A stretch of DNA of 64,000 nucleotides from Actinomycetes bacterium. Its GTDB lineage: Bacteria > Actinomycetota > Actinomycetes > Propionibacteriales > Nocardioidaceae. This document shows positions 51,433-61,155 of the stretch, in pieces. The notes below the pieces were generated by a model. It ran no database searches. It saw nothing but the letters and a program-made list of their open reading frames with translations, and was not told the origin of the DNA. Positions within the stretch are counted from its first letter, which is position 1. Every line of letters begins with the position of its first letter. Position numbers and translations under genes: made by a program. The DNA is taken from NCBI GenBank assembly GCA_023396115.1, contig JAEWXC010000051.1, forward strand, positions 1-64,000, in the 5' to 3' direction.

Positions 51433-51789
51433 TCACCCGGCGGTGGCCACGGATGGCAGGACCAGCACGACCCACGGCAGGTAGAGCGCCAGGGACAGGC
51501 ACCCGAGCACCACCGCGGCCGTGTGCCGGGTGCGCAGGAACAGTCCGACCAGGGCCAGCAGCGCCGACACCACGGCGGTGGCTCCCAGGGCCATCGCGAA
51601 CGCCGTGCCGATCCCGGCCGTGCTCGAGGACGAGGAGGAGTACTCCATCCCCCACCACGCCGAGACCACGCCGGCGAACACGGAGCCGGCGATCCCGAGC
51701 AGGCACAGCACGACGCCCACCCGGAGTCGCGGGCGGGCGTCGTGCGGAGAGGTCGAGTGGATCGCCTGGGGCGTGTTGGCCGTGTTCAT
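51433..51789 (-). CDS. small membrane protein, unknown function
   Basis: A 118-aa protein with three hydrophobic segments (VGVVLCLLGIAGSVFAGVVS, AMALGATAVVSALLALVGLF, AVVLGCLSLALYLPWVVLVL) and a Ser run before the second. The layout resembles DUF4190-type proteins, a weak similarity. Function unknown. Confidence 0.65.
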   Translation of the reverse strand: MNTANTPQAIHSTSPHDARPRLRVGVVLCLLGIAGSVFAGVVSAWWGMEYSSSSSSTAGIGTAFAMALGATAVVSALLALVGLFLRTRHTAAVVLGCLSLALYLPWVVLVLPSVATAG

Positions 51790-51931
51790 GGACCCACCCT
51801 CCCGCGGCAGCCGACCGGCCGGAACAGAGTCGGGTACTCAGATCGGCCGGGCAGGTGGACGAGACGAGCGTCGGCGGGGCCGTGGACGGCTGGCTGCCGC
51901 CCCGTGCCCGGTGACACCCGTGGGCTGCCCG

Positions 51932-52691
51932 TCAGTAGTAGACAATGCCGAACACCCACACCGCCAGGGTCATCACGGTGAGGGTCACCAGGACGATCCC
52001 GATCAGGTTGAGCCACAGACCGGCCCTCACCATCTGCGGGATGGTCACGTACCCCGACCCGTAGGCGATGGGCGTTGGGTGGCGTGGCGACCGGCAGCAT
52101 GAACGCGCAGGTGGCAGCGAGTGCGACCGGGATGGCCAGCAGCATCGGGTCCACCCCGAGGCCGAGCGCGACCCCGCCAGCCACCGGGAGGAACGTGGCC
52201 GCGGTGGCGGTGTTGCTGGTCAGCTCGGTCAGGAAGATGATCCCGGTCGCGAAGACGAGCACCAGCACGATGACCGGCATCCCGTCGAGCCCCTCGGCCT
52301 GGGTGCCGATCCAGTCCGTCAGTCCCGAGGAGCCGAACTGGGCGGAGAGCGCCAGCCCACCGCCGAACAGCAGCAGCACCCCCCCGGGGCAGCTGGACGG
52401 CGCTCTCCCAGTCGAGCAGCCGGACCCCGCGGGCCGTCCCGGCCGGCAGCAGGAACAGCAGCAGCGCCACGACCATCGCGATGCCGGGGTCACTGATCGG
52501 GGTGTCGTCCGGCCAGATCAGCGGGACACTCACCCAGGCGACCGCGGCGAGCACGAAGATCACCAACACCCGGATCTCGCCTGCGGCGAGTAGAGCTGGG
52601 CGAAGGTGGCCACGCCGGCCAGCAGCAGCCCGACGAGCAGGCGGCGGTAGGCCGTGCTGCCGCGTGCATGCCCCCGCCCACGGCGCGTCAT
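51932..52691 (-). pseudogene. DASS/SLC13-type anion symporter, frameshifted
   Basis: The minus strand encodes a sodium:dicarboxylate/sulfate symporter in four frame-broken pieces. YRRLLVGLLLAGVATFAQLY comes first; then EIRVLVIFVLAAVAWVSVPL to AMVVALLLFLLPAGTARGV; then GVLLLFGGGLALSAQFGSSG to FMLPVATPPNA; then IAYGSGYVTIPQMV to the stop. Two shifts fall at G/C runs near 52374-52388 and 52066-52074. Roughly the first half of the family's usual 450-500 residues is missing between pieces one and two, so even if the runs are sequencing errors the gene is damaged. Confidence 0.8.
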
Positions 52692-52802
52692 GGCCGGGCC
52701 ACGTCACGCGGGTGTTCGGACAGGGCGGCAGACATCAGCACCAGTGTCCCCCGTGCCAGCCAGCAAGGTGCTCCGGCCCCGGAGAGAGGCTGATGGGCGT
52801 GG

Positions 52803-54170
52803 TCAGCGCTTGCGCTTCTCCCGCGGGCGCACCTGCAGCACGATCGGGGTGCCGACGAACCCGAACTGCTCGCGCAGCCGGCGCTCGATGAACCGCTCGT
52901 AGGAGGCGTCGAGCTTGCCGGAGGTGAACAGGATGAACGTCGGCGGCGCCGTGGACGGCTGGGTGCCGAACAGGATCTTGGGCTGCTTGCCGCCCCGCAC
53001 CGGGTGCGGGTGCTCGGCGACGAGCCGACCCAGGAACGTGTTGAGCTGGCCGGTGCTGATCCGGCTCTCCCAGCCCTCCAGCGCCGACTCCAGCGCCGGC
53101 ACCAGCCGGTTCACGTGCCAGCCGGTCCGGGCGGTCAGGTTGATCCGCGGCGCCCACTGCACCTGGACCAGCTCCCGCTCGATCTCCCGCTCCAGGTAGT
53201 GGCGGCGCTCGTCGTCGACCAGGTCCCACTTGTTGAACGCGATCACCAGCGCCCGGCCGGCCTCGCGGACCGTCTGCAGGATCCGCACGTCCTGCTCGGC
53301 GATGTTCTGCTCCGCGTCCAGCACCAGGACCGCCACCTCGGCGCGGTCGATGGCCGTGGTGGTGCGCAGCGAGGCGTAGTACTCGTGCCCCGAGGCGGCC
53401 TTGACCCGCTTGCGGATCCCGGCGGTGTCGATGAACTTCCAGACCTTGCCGTCGAGCTCGATCAGCTCGTCGACCGGGTCGACGGTGGTGCCGGCGACGT
53501 TGTCGACCACCACGCGGTCCGAGCCGGCCAGCTGGTTGAGCAGGGAGGACTTGCCCACGTTGGGGCGGCCGACCAGGGCGATGCGACGGGGGCCGCCGAC
53601 CTCCTCGAAGGACTCCTCGGGCAGCTCCGGCAGCGCCTCCAGGCAGGCGTCGAGCAGGTCACCCGAGCCGCGCCCGTGCAGCGCCGAGACCGGGAACGGC
53701 TCCCCCAGCCCCAGGTTCCACAGTGCGTAGGCCTGCGCCTCGGTGCGCTCGTCGTCGACCTTGTTGGCCGCGATCACGACCGGCTTGCCTGACTTGCGCA
53801 GGATCTTCACCACGGCCTCGTCGGCGTCGGTGATCCCGACCCCGGCGTCCACGACGAACAGCACCGCGTCGGCCAGGCTGACCGCAATCTCGGCCTGGGC
53901 GGCGATCCGCTGGGCCAGGCCCTTGGCGTCCGGGTCCCACCCGCCGGTGTCGACGAGGGTGAACGCGCGGCCGTTCCAGGTCGCGTCGTAGGAGACACGG
54001 TCCCGGGTCACCCCCGGCTTGTCCTCGACCACGGCCTCACGGCGCCCGATGATGCGGTTCACCAACGTCGACTTGCCCACGTTGGGCCGGCCCACCACGG
54101 CGAGCACCGGAACCGGTCCGGTGGGGGCGAACTCGTCGGTCGCCCCGGGGGTGTCGTAGCTGTCGCTCAT
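52803..54170 (-). CDS. der: ribosome biogenesis GTPase Der (EngA)
   Basis: A 455-aa GTPase with two G domains, each with GRPNVGKS (near residues 23 and 195) and the G3 motifs DTGGW and DTAGI, plus NKVD and NKWD base-recognition motifs. A C-terminal KH-like domain follows. It acts in 50S subunit assembly. The ATG at 54170 is 6 nt from GAGG and shares its first base region with the stop of the acyltransferase gene; ATG 54173 is possible. Confidence 0.96.
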   Translation of the reverse strand: MSDSYDTPGATDEFAPTGPVPVLAVVGRPNVGKSTLVNRIIGRREAVVEDKPGVTRDRVSYDATWNGRAFTLVDTGGWDPDAKGLAQRIAAQAEIAVSLADAVLFVVDAGVGITDADEAVVKILRKSGKPVVIAANKVDDERTEAQAYALWNLGLGEPFPVSALHGRGSGDLLDACLEALPELPEESFEEVGGPRRIALVGRPNVGKSSLLNQLAGSDRVVVDNVAGTTVDPVDELIELDGKVWKFIDTAGIRKRVKAASGHEYYASLRTTTAIDRAEVAVLVLDAEQNIAEQDVRILQTVREAGRALVIAFNKWDLVDDERRHYLEREIERELVQVQWAPRINLTARTGWHVNRLVPALESALEGWESRISTGQLNTFLGRLVAEHPHPVRGGKQPKILFGTQPSTAPPTFILFTSGKLDASYERFIERRLREQFGFVGTPIVLQVRPREKRKR

Positions 54171-54913
54171 CATGCTCCTCGTGCTGCGGGCCCGGCGTCG
54201 GGCTCGCGGTCGTCCTGCGTGGGCTGCGCGGGAAGGGGCCCGGGCAGGGTGGCGCCGGTCAGGCGCAGGGCGCGGTCCAGCTCGGACCGCAGGTAGTCCC
54301 TCAGCAACACCGTCTCGACCCCGACTTGTTCCTTGGTGCGGGGCCACGGCGTGCGCGGCAGGGTGCGGGCGGGACCGAAGACCAGGTGCACCGGCACGTC
54401 GGGGTCCGGCAGGGCGCTGCTGCCCCCGCCGGGCGGGCGGGACCCCAGGATCGTGACGGGCACGATCGGGGCACCCGAGACCAGCCCGAGGTAGGCGGCA
54501 CCGCGGTGGAACCCCTCGGTGAACTCGCCCGCGCCGCGGGTGCCCTCGGGGAAGATCCCCACGACGGCACCCTGCTCCAGCACCGCCAAGCAGGTGCGCA
54601 CCGCACCCGGGTCGGCGTGGAACCGGTCGAGCTTGATCTGCCCGGCCTGGCGGAAGAAGACGCCGGCGGGGCCGGAGAACATCTCCTGCTTGGTCAGCGC
54701 GTGCACCGGGCGCGGCGCGAAGATCGCCAGCAGGGGTCCGTCGAGGACGCCCATGTGGTTGGCGGCCAGGATCACCGGACCCTCGGTGGGGACGAAGTCG
54801 GCGCCGTGGACCTGGACCTGCATCCGGCGCCGGAACAGCCAGTTGGCGAACGGCCGGGCGCCGTGCAGCAGCCAGGTCCGCGGGTGCCTGACCCGCCCGG
54901 CTCCGGTGCTCAT
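54170..54913 (-). CDS. lysophospholipid acyltransferase (PlsC family)
   Basis: A 247-aa 1-acylglycerol-3-phosphate acyltransferase-like protein. The catalytic HX4D is NHMGVLD (near residue 53) and the substrate-binding motif is FPEGTRG (near 122). It probably acylates lysophosphatidic acid at the membrane. It overlaps der (TGATG-type) and cmk (4 bp), a linkage common in actinobacteria. Confidence 0.92.
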   Translation of the reverse strand: MSTGAGRVRHPRTWLLHGARPFANWLFRRRMQVQVHGADFVPTEGPVILAANHMGVLDGPLLAIFAPRPVHALTKQEMFSGPAGVFFRQAGQIKLDRFHADPGAVRTCLAVLEQGAVVGIFPEGTRGAGEFTEGFHRGAAYLGLVSGAPIVPVTILGSRPPGGGSSALPDPDVPVHLVFGPARTLPRTPWPRTKEQVGVETVLLRDYLRSELDRALRLTGATLPGPLPAQPTQDDREPDAGPAARGA

Positions 54914-55590
54914 GCGTCCTCCCGGACCGCCTCGGCCAGCGCCACCACCTGGTCGATGACCTGGTCGAGGGTGAAGTCCGTGGTGTCGATGTGCGTGGCC
55001 CCGTCGGGGACGACGAGCGGAGCGGTGGCGCGGCTGGAGTCGATCTTGTCCCGGGCCAGGAGCGAGTCGCGGGTGGCCTCGACGTCGCTGCCACCCTCCT
55101 CCAGCGCCCGTCGGGCGGCCCGCGCGGCCGGGTCGGCGCTCAGGTAGACCTTGACGTCGGCGTCCGGGGCGACGACCGACCCGATGTCACGTCCCTCGAC
55201 CACGATGCCGCCGGTCCCGATGGTCTCGCGCTGCAGCTGCAGCAGACGCGCCCGGACCTCGGGCACCGCGCTGACCGGGCTGACCGCACCGGTGACGGCC
55301 TCACCGCGGATCGCGACCGCGACGTCGGTGCCGTCGACGTGGATCGTGGGCTGGGCGGGGTCGGTGCCGGAGGTGAGGACCGGCTCCTCGACGCGGGCGG
55401 CGACGGCCGCGGCGTCGTGGACGTCGATGCCCTGCTCGAGCACCCACCAGGTGATCGCCCGGAACATGGCCCCGGTGTCGAGGTAGCGCAGACCGAGGCG
55501 GGTCGCGACACCGCGGGAGGTGCTCGACTTGCCCGACCCGGACGGCCCGTCGATCGCGACGACGAGGGTGCCAGGGTTCGGGTTGCTCAC
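54910..55590 (-). CDS. cmk: cytidylate kinase
   Basis: A 226-aa kinase phosphorylating CMP and dCMP. It shows the P-loop [10 protein letters not shown] (about residues 14-23), [37 protein letters not shown] and [16 protein letters not shown], all typical of bacterial Cmk. GTG start at 55590 with GAGAGG 6 nt upstream. The stop overlaps the acyltransferase start by 4 bp. Confidence 0.96.
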   Translation of the reverse strand: MSNPNPGTLVVAIDGPSGSGKSSTSRGVATRLGLRYLDTGAMFRAITWWVLEQGIDVHDAAAVAARVEEPVLTSGTDPAQPTIHVDGTDVAVAIRGEAVTGAVSPVSAVPEVRARLLQLQRETIGTGGIVVEGRDIGSVVAPDADVKVYLSADPAARAARRALEEGGSDVEATRDSLLARDKIDSSRATAPLVVPDGATHIDTTDFTLDQVIDQVVALAEAVREDA

Positions 55591-55674
55591 GGGAGGCCTC
55601 TCGACGGGGTGTGGTCCGGGTGGACCGGGCAGACGACGGACGGGCGCACGGCCGAGCCGGGCGCAGCGAGCAGC

Positions 55675-56757
55675 CTACCGCTGCGTCTGCCAGCCGAGGG
55701 ATTCCAGGGAGGCGACGAGGTGGTCGGCGCGCTCGGCGTCCACGACCAGCTCCACCAGTCCGACCGGGCGGGCCGGGTCGTGGTCGATACGGATGTCCTC
55801 GATGTTGACCTCGCTGGCCACCGAGTCGGCGAACAACCGGGCCAGCTCGCCCGCGTGGTCGGGGATCGAGACCCACACCGACTCCATCGGCCGCGACGGG
55901 CCGCCGTGCTTGGCGGGGATCGCCCGGGTGCCGTCGGCTCCGCGGGTCAGCACCTGCTGCAGCCCGGTCCGGTCGCCGGCACCCACCGCGGAGATCACCC
56001 GGTCGAGCTCGGTGCGCAGCTCACCGAGCAGCTCCAGGACCGCCGGTGCGTTGGCGTGGACGATCTGGGAGTAGAGCTCCGGGTCGCCGGCCGCGACCCG
56101 GGTGACGTCGCGGACACCCTGGCCCGACAGCACCAGGTGGTTCGCCGGGGCCTCGGCCAGGCGGCCGGCCACCAGGCTGGAGAGCAGGTGCGGGACGTGG
56201 GAGGTGCGGGCCACGGCGCGGTCGTGCTCGGCCGGGGTGAGCCAGACCGCCTCGGCACCGGCCAGGGCGACGAGCTGCTCCACGAGTTCGACGGTGGCCA
56301 CCGCCGCACCGGGGTGCGGGGTGATCGCCCACGGGCGTCCCTCGAACAGGGCGGCGTTGCCGGCCAGCGGACCGGACCGCTCGGAGCCGGCCATCGGGTG
56401 CGACCCGACGTAGCGGTGCACCTCGGGGTGGTCGGCCACTACGGCGAGCGGGCCGGACTTGATCGACCCCACGTCGGTGACCACGGCACCGGTGCCGACG
56501 GTGCGGTCCAGGGCCTGGGCGATCACCTCACCGAGGTGGTCGGGCGGGACCGCGACCACGACCAGCTGGGGGACGTCACTCTCGACCGCGGCCCGCCCGG
56601 CTCCCAGGCCGATGGCGGTGCGGACGTGCTCGGGGCTGATGTCGCGCAGCACGACCTCGAGCCCGGCACGGGCCACGGCGAGCGCCACGGACGTGCCGAG
56701 CAGGCCGACGCCGACGACCTCGACGGGGCCGCTCAGGGCTGGGGTGGACTCGGGCAC
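55675..56757 (-). CDS. tyrA: prephenate dehydrogenase
   Basis: A 360-aa tyrosine-pathway enzyme that oxidises prephenate to 4-hydroxyphenylpyruvate. The NAD-binding VGVGLLGTSVALA (about residues 16-28) is followed by TDVGSIKSGPL, GSHPMAGSERSGP and the catalytic His region TSHVPHLLS. The C-terminal 75 residues form an ACT domain (VSIPDHAGELARLFADSVAS), probably binding tyrosine for feedback control. A leaderless-type promoter precedes the GTG. Confidence 0.93.
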   Translation of the reverse strand: MPESTPALSGPVEVVGVGLLGTSVALAVARAGLEVVLRDISPEHVRTAIGLGAGRAAVESDVPQLVVVAVPPDHLGEVIAQALDRTVGTGAVVTDVGSIKSGPLAVVADHPEVHRYVGSHPMAGSERSGPLAGNAALFEGRPWAITPHPGAAVATVELVEQLVALAGAEAVWLTPAEHDRAVARTSHVPHLLSSLVAGRLAEAPANHLVLSGQGVRDVTRVAAGDPELYSQIVHANAPAVLELLGELRTELDRVISAVGAGDRTGLQQVLTRGADGTRAIPAKHGGPSRPMESVWVSIPDHAGELARLFADSVASEVNIEDIRIDHDPARPVGLVELVVDAERADHLVASLESLGWQTQR

Positions 56758-56770
56758 GACGTGAACCCTA
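56758..56770 (-). promoter_or_regulatory. probable leaderless promoter of tyrA (-10 TAGGGT)
   Basis: On the minus strand TAGGGT (56770-56765) lies 7 nt before the GTG at 56757, with no Shine-Dalgarno sequence. tyrA therefore probably has its own promoter within the rluB-cmk gene run. Confidence 0.5.
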
Positions 56771-56785
56771 GTGGTGGCGGGCCGT

Positions 56786-57541
56786 TCACCGTGCGGTGAG
56801 GTCCAGCAGGGTGCCCAGTTCGTCGCGGGTGAGCTCCCGCATCCGACCCTCGGCCACCCCGGTCAGGGCCACCGGCCCGAAGCGGGTCCGGGTCAGCCGG
56901 CGCACAGGGTGACCCCGGGAGGCGAGCAGCCGACGCACGATCCGGTTGCGGCCCTCGTGGATGACCAGCTCGACGATGCTGCGCCCGCTCGCGTTGCCGC
57001 GGCCCTGCTCGACGACCCGGGCCGCGGAGCACACCACGGGACCGTCGTCGAGCTCCACCCCGGCGAGCAGCTGGGCGATCGTGGCACGCGAGACCTCCCC
57101 CTCGACCTCGGCGACGTAGGTCTTGTCCACCTCGAACGAGGGGTGGGCCATCCGCTGGGCGAAGTCGCCGTCGTTGGTCAGCAGGATCAGCCCCGAGGTG
57201 TCGGTGTCGAGCCGGCCGACGTGGAAGAGCCGCTCGGGGCGGTCGGCGACCACGTCACCGAGGTTGCGGCGTCCCTGCGGGTCGCTCATCGTGGAGACCA
57301 CGCCGCGGGGCTTGTTGAGCACCAGGTACACGTGCGGGCTCACCGGCGGCAGGCGCTTGCCGTCGACCCGGATCACCGCGGTCGTGGGGTCGACCTTGGT
57401 GCCGAGCCGGGTGACGACCTCGCCGTCGACCTCCACCAGCCCGTCGAGCATCAGCTCCTCGCACTTGCGGCGCGAGGCGACGCCGGACTGGGCCAGCAGC
57501 TTCTGGAGACGGATCTGTCCGTCCTCGTCGACCTGGATCAT
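56786..57541 (-). CDS. rluB: 23S/16S rRNA pseudouridine synthase (RluB/RsuA family)
   Basis: A 251-aa enzyme with an N-terminal S4 RNA-binding domain (IRLQKLLAQSGVASRRKCEE) and the RsuA/RluB catalytic domain: the active Asp lies in VGRLDTDTSGLILLTNDG (near residue 100), with KTYVAEVEG and GRNRIVRRLL later. ATG 57541 overlaps the scpB stop (ATGA). The association with scpA/scpB is typical of Gram-positive bacteria. Confidence 0.93.
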   Translation of the reverse strand: MIQVDEDGQIRLQKLLAQSGVASRRKCEELMLDGLVEVDGEVVTRLGTKVDPTTAVIRVDGKRLPPVSPHVYLVLNKPRGVVSTMSDPQGRRNLGDVVADRPERLFHVGRLDTDTSGLILLTNDGDFAQRMAHPSFEVDKTYVAEVEGEVSRATIAQLLAGVELDDGPVVCSAARVVEQGRGNASGRSIVELVIHEGRNRIVRRLLASRGHPVRRLTRTRFGPVALTGVAEGRMRELTRDELGTLLDLTAR

Positions 57542-58227
57542 GCGGGTTCGGTGCCTCCGTCTGGTTCGTCGCCGGGCCCCCGGGGCGGGGACACGGGCAG
57601 GTGGTCGTCACTGGGGTCGGTGGGCGGTGGCTCCACGGAGTCCGCGGCCGCAGTGGCCTGGGGAGTCGCAGCGGGTGCGGCCACCCCGATCTCGTCCTCG
57701 AGTTCCTCCATGCCGGGCAGGTAGGGCGCCAGCTCGGGCAGCTCGTCGAGCGAGGCGATCCCCAGCCGCTCCAGGAAGTAGGCGGTGGTCCGGTACAGGT
57801 GCGCCCCCGAGGTGGGGTCGGTACCGGCCTCGGCGACCAGTCCCCGGGTCAGCAGGGTGCGCATCACGCCGTCCACGTTGACGCCGCGCACCGCCGAGAC
57901 CCGGGACCGGGAGACCGGCTGCTGGTAGGCCACCACGGCCAGGGTCTCCAGGGCGGCCTGGGTCAACCGGGCCTGCTGGCCGTCGAGGACGAACGCCTCG
58001 ACGACGCCGGCGTGCTCCTCGCGGGTGTAGTAGCGCCACCCGCCGGCGACGTGACGCAGCTCGAAGCCGCGACCCTGCTCGGCGTACTCGGCCTCCAGCC
58101 CGGCCAGGGCCTGCTCCACCTCGGCGACCGGGCGGCCCACGGCAGCGGCCAGCACGTCGCTGGGCAGCGGCTGGTCGGCGACCATCAGCACCGCCTCCAG
58201 GTCGGCGGCGGGGTGCGGCTCACCCAT
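57538..58227 (-). CDS. scpB: segregation and condensation protein ScpB
   Basis: A 229-aa ScpB with two winged-helix domains (LEAVLMVADQPLPSDVLAAA; ARLTQAALETLAVVAYQQPV with SRSRVSAVRGVNVDGVMRTL), followed by a Pro/Asp-rich tail. It joins ScpA and SMC in the condensin that compacts and separates chromosomes. It overlaps scpA by 8 bp and rluB by 4 bp. Confidence 0.94.
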   Translation of the reverse strand: MGEPHPAADLEAVLMVADQPLPSDVLAAAVGRPVAEVEQALAGLEAEYAEQGRGFELRHVAGGWRYYTREEHAGVVEAFVLDGQQARLTQAALETLAVVAYQQPVSRSRVSAVRGVNVDGVMRTLLTRGLVAEAGTDPTSGAHLYRTTAYFLERLGIASLDELPELAPYLPGMEELEDEIGVAAPAATPQATAAADSVEPPPTDPSDDHLPVSPPRGPGDEPDGGTEPA

Positions 58228-59164
58228 CGGTGCCCTCCTCGTCCTCGTGGCGTTGCGTCAGGTCCTGGTCCGGCTCCTGGTCGGGCTCGGGGACCGGATC
58301 TCCAGTCTGCTCCGGGGGTGGGCTGCCGTCGAACTCGTCGATGCCCTCCACGTCGTTCTCTCCCCCGGTCCAGCGCACGGTCAGCTCACCCAGCGGGGTG
58401 ACCTGGTCGAACGCGACAGCGCCCTCCCGGAAGAGCTCCAGCAGGGCCAGGAACCGGGCGACCGTGGTGAGGGTGTCAGGTGAGTCGCTGGCCAGGGACC
58501 GGAAGGTGAGGGTGCCCGAGCGGCGCAGCCGGGCCGAGACCAGGACCGCCTCCTCCCGCACCGACACCGCGGGGGCGTGGATGTGGTGCAGCGTGATCTC
58601 GGGTTCGACGACCGGGGCGGAGGCCTTGGCCGCCAGCCGGGCGAACTCCTCCAGACCGATGCCGATGAGCACCTCGGGCAGGAGCGTGGCGAAGCGTTCC
58701 TCGAGCCCCACCGCGCGCGGGTGGCGGGTCTCCTCGGCGGCGAACCGGCGTTCCATCACCTCGGCGACCTGCTTGTAGGCCCGGTACTGCAGCAGCCGGG
58801 CGAACAGCAGGTCGCGTGCCTCCAGCAGCGCCAGATCCTCGTCGTCCTCGACCTCGGCCTGCGGCAGCAGCCGGGCGGCCTTGAGGTCCAGCAGGGTGGC
58901 CGCGACGAGCAGGAAGTTGGAGGTCTGCTCCAGGTCCCAGTGCGGCCCTCCGACCTTCACGTGGGCGATGAACTCGTCGGTGACCTGGCTGAGCGCGACC
59001 TCGGTGATGTCGAGCTTGTGCTTGGCGATCAGGCTCAGCAGCAGGTCGAAGGGGCCCTCGAAGTTGTCCAGCCGGACCGCGAAGACCCCGGGTCCGACGC
59101 TCTCCCCGGCAGCGAGCGTCGGCTGCGCCGTGGCGGCCGGCTCCGGCGGGGCGCTCACCCTCAC
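58220..59164 (-). CDS. scpA: segregation and condensation protein ScpA
   Basis: A 314-aa kleisin. The N-terminal SMC-binding domain reads VRLDNFEGPFDLLLSLIAKH, then KLDITEVALSQVTDEFIAHV, and the C-terminal winged helix FLALLELFREGAVAFDQVTP binds the other SMC head. A longer acidic tail follows. The start at 59164 overlaps the upstream gene's stop by 4 bp. Confidence 0.94.
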   Translation of the reverse strand: MRVSAPPEPAATAQPTLAAGESVGPGVFAVRLDNFEGPFDLLLSLIAKHKLDITEVALSQVTDEFIAHVKVGGPHWDLEQTSNFLLVAATLLDLKAARLLPQAEVEDDEDLALLEARDLLFARLLQYRAYKQVAEVMERRFAAEETRHPRAVGLEERFATLLPEVLIGIGLEEFARLAAKASAPVVEPEITLHHIHAPAVSVREEAVLVSARLRRSGTLTFRSLASDSPDTLTTVARFLALLELFREGAVAFDQVTPLGELTVRWTGGENDVEGIDEFDGSPPPEQTGDPVPEPDQEPDQDLTQRHEDEEGTDG

Positions 59165-59556
59165 TCCTGGGTGAGCCGACGGACCAGGGCGCTGTCGGCG
59201 CCGTGGGCCTCGAAGTCGGCCAGCACCAGCGCGACCGCCTCACGGACCAGCCGGCCCCGGTCGACGGCCAACCCCTGCTCGCGACGCAGCGAGAGCCGGG
59301 CGTGCTCGATCTCCAGCAGTTCGTCGGAGGTGACGTAGACGGTCATCTTCTCGTCGTGCCGCACCCGGCCGCTGGGCTTGCGTGCCTTCACCCGGGCGGG
59401 CGAGGTCTGCTCCGGTTCGGCCGCCGCGGGCTCGACGGCACGCGGGGCGCTGCGGCGTGCCCGGCTGGCGGGTGCCTGCTGCTCCGGCTCGGGGTCGGGG
59501 ACCGCGGTGGGGCGGAACAGGTCGTCGGCCGCCGGCATCCTCACCCGTCGAGACAC
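59161..59556 (-). CDS. conserved small protein between parA and scpA
   Basis: A 131-aa protein. A disordered Pro/Ala/Arg-rich N-terminus is followed by MTVYVTSDELLEIEHARLSL and RREQGLAVDRGRLVREAVAL, a strand plus helices reminiscent of a ribbon-helix-helix DNA-binding domain. It overlaps parA by 16 bp and scpA by 4 bp, so a role beside ParA or condensin is plausible. The fold assignment is an inference. Confidence 0.72.
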   Translation of the reverse strand: MSRRVRMPAADDLFRPTAVPDPEPEQQAPASRARRSAPRAVEPAAAEPEQTSPARVKARKPSGRVRHDEKMTVYVTSDELLEIEHARLSLRREQGLAVDRGRLVREAVALVLADFEAHGADSALVRRLTQE

Positions 59557-60428
59557 CGGGCGAGCACCTCCCTCGCGAGCTGGCGGTAGGAGTCGGCCCC
59601 GGCCGAGGACGAGGCGTAGCTGGTGATCGGCTCGCCGGCGACGGTGGAGTCGGAGAACTTCACGGTGCGGCGGATGACGGTGTGGAAGACCTTGTCACCC
59701 CAGGCCTGCACCAGCCGCTCCATCACCTCACGGCTGTGCAGGGTGCGTCCGTCGAACATGGTGCCGAGGATGCCGTCGACCTCCAGGCGCGGGTTGAGCC
59801 GCTCGGAGACCTTGTCGATCGTGGTCTTCAGCAGCGCCACACCGCGCAGCGCGAAGTACTCGCACTCCAGCGGGACGATCACACCGTCGGAGGCGGTCAG
59901 GGCGTTCACGGTGAGCAGACCCAGCGAGGGCTGGCAGTCGATCAGGATGACGTCGTAGTGCTCCACGGCGCCGGCCAGGACCCGCTGCAGGGTCTGCTCG
60001 CGGGCCACCTCGTGAACCAGCTGCACCTCGGCGGCGGAGAGGTCGATGTTGGAGGGGATCAGGTCCATCCCCGGCACCCCGCTGGGCACGATCACGTCGC
60101 CGACGGTGACGTCGCGCTCCATCAGCAGGTTGTAGATGCTCAGCTCCATCTCGTGCGGGTTCAGCCCCAACCCCACCGACAGCGAGCCCTGCGGGTCGAA
60201 GTCGACCAGCAGCACCTTGCGGCCGTACTCGGCCAGCGCGGCACCCAGGTTGATGGTGGTGGTGGTCTTGCCGACCCCGCCCTTCTGGTTGCACATCGCG
60301 ATGATGCGCGCCGGCCCGTGCGTGATCAGCGCGCTCGGTTCGGGGAAGTCCGGGAGGGGCCGACCCGTGGGACCGAGCTTGTCGCTGCTCTGGCCCACCG
60401 AACGCAACGACGGGATCGGTTCGGTCAC
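59541..60428 (-). CDS. parA: ParA-family ATPase
   Basis: A 295-aa ParA/Soj-type ATPase. It has the deviant Walker A CNQKGGVGKTTTTINLG (near residues 47-63), LVDFDPQGSL, and LIDCQPSLGLLTVNAL as Walker B. This is the scpA-linked paralogue found in actinobacteria, not the chromosomal parAB pair near the origin; no parB or parS site is seen here. GTG 60428 has GAGGAG upstream; the frame extends open to 60554 without similarity. Confidence 0.9.
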   Translation of the reverse strand: MTEPIPSLRSVGQSSDKLGPTGRPLPDFPEPSALITHGPARIIAMCNQKGGVGKTTTTINLGAALAEYGRKVLLVDFDPQGSLSVGLGLNPHEMELSIYNLLMERDVTVGDVIVPSGVPGMDLIPSNIDLSAAEVQLVHEVAREQTLQRVLAGAVEHYDVILIDCQPSLGLLTVNALTASDGVIVPLECEYFALRGVALLKTTIDKVSERLNPRLEVDGILGTMFDGRTLHSREVMERLVQAWGDKVFHTVIRRTVKFSDSTVAGEPITSYASSSAGADSYRQLAREVLARCLDG

Positions 60429-60721
60429 CTGGTGGCTCCTCGGGACGGATCGGGCAGCGGACTGCCGGGCAAGTGCGGTGCTCCCCGTTGGCGCCAGGAG
60501 CTTTGTCGACTTCACGACACCGCGTGGCGCGACTCTAGGACCCCGGGTCGACACGCTTCAAGGCGCCCCCGGAAACCCCCAGCCGGTCCGGTGATTCTGT
60601 GCGCACCGGCCCGCGTGCCTGCACAGGTCGGAGCGTCCTGTGCAGAACCCTGTGCACGACACGCGGGGGCGCCACGAGGTGTGGCCGTCGAGCGCAGCGG
60701 CCCCGCACTGACCACGCTCAC
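60429..60721. other. non-coding region upstream of parA
   Basis: No gene is supported in these 293 bp. The segment nearest parA should hold its promoter. CCTGTGCA occurs at 60637-60644 and 60649-60656, and its inverse TGCACAGG at 60620-60627; the first pair forms a dyad with a 9-nt gap and may be an operator. Confidence 0.4.
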
Positions 60722-61075
60722 TCAGCCGAGCCGACCGGGGGGGCAGGACGGGGGCATCGGCACCTCGAGCCGCTCTGCCCACTTCACGTGGACGGCCCGG
60801 AAGAGCTCCGCGAAGTACTGCTCACCTCGTCCGGCCTCGACTGCCGCCAGGAGGTCGCCGACCCGTTCGCGACAGGTCAAGTTTCCCGCCCGGATGCCGA
60901 TGCGACGCTTCTCCCGGTTCTCGTACGAGACCATGGAGAAGTGAGAGTCGGGCCACAGGTAGTGGGCCCTCAACCAGACATCCCACTCCGGCGTGGCAGC
61001 GATCGCCTGCCAGACCTGTTCCTGCAGGTCGGCGTGCAGGGTACTGCGGCTGTCGTAGAAGTCGACGCTGATTCC
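60722..61075 (-). pseudogene. small gene with broken N-terminus, unknown function
   Basis: The frame reads ISVDFYDSRSTLHADLQEQV, then WQAIAATPEWDVWLRAHYLW and GERVGD-like helical sequence to the stop at 60722. It has no ATG or GTG before an in-frame TGA at about 61078. A GTG at 61088 lies in another frame only a few bases upstream, so a single frameshift near the start probably broke it. A TTG at 60973 could start a shorter 83-aa product. No family recognised. Confidence 0.5.
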
Positions 61076-61155
61076 GGTGTTCCCTCACAGTCCTCTGGTC
61101 ACGTCTGGCACAGACTCACGTGGGCGGCGGCGAGGCCAGCGCCCGCTGGTGGCAC

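Noticed and set aside
59541..60428. parA as the origin-linked partition gene with parS nearby
   Set aside because: No parB and no parS-like 16-mer were seen; the scpA neighbourhood marks the other actinobacterial ParA paralogue.
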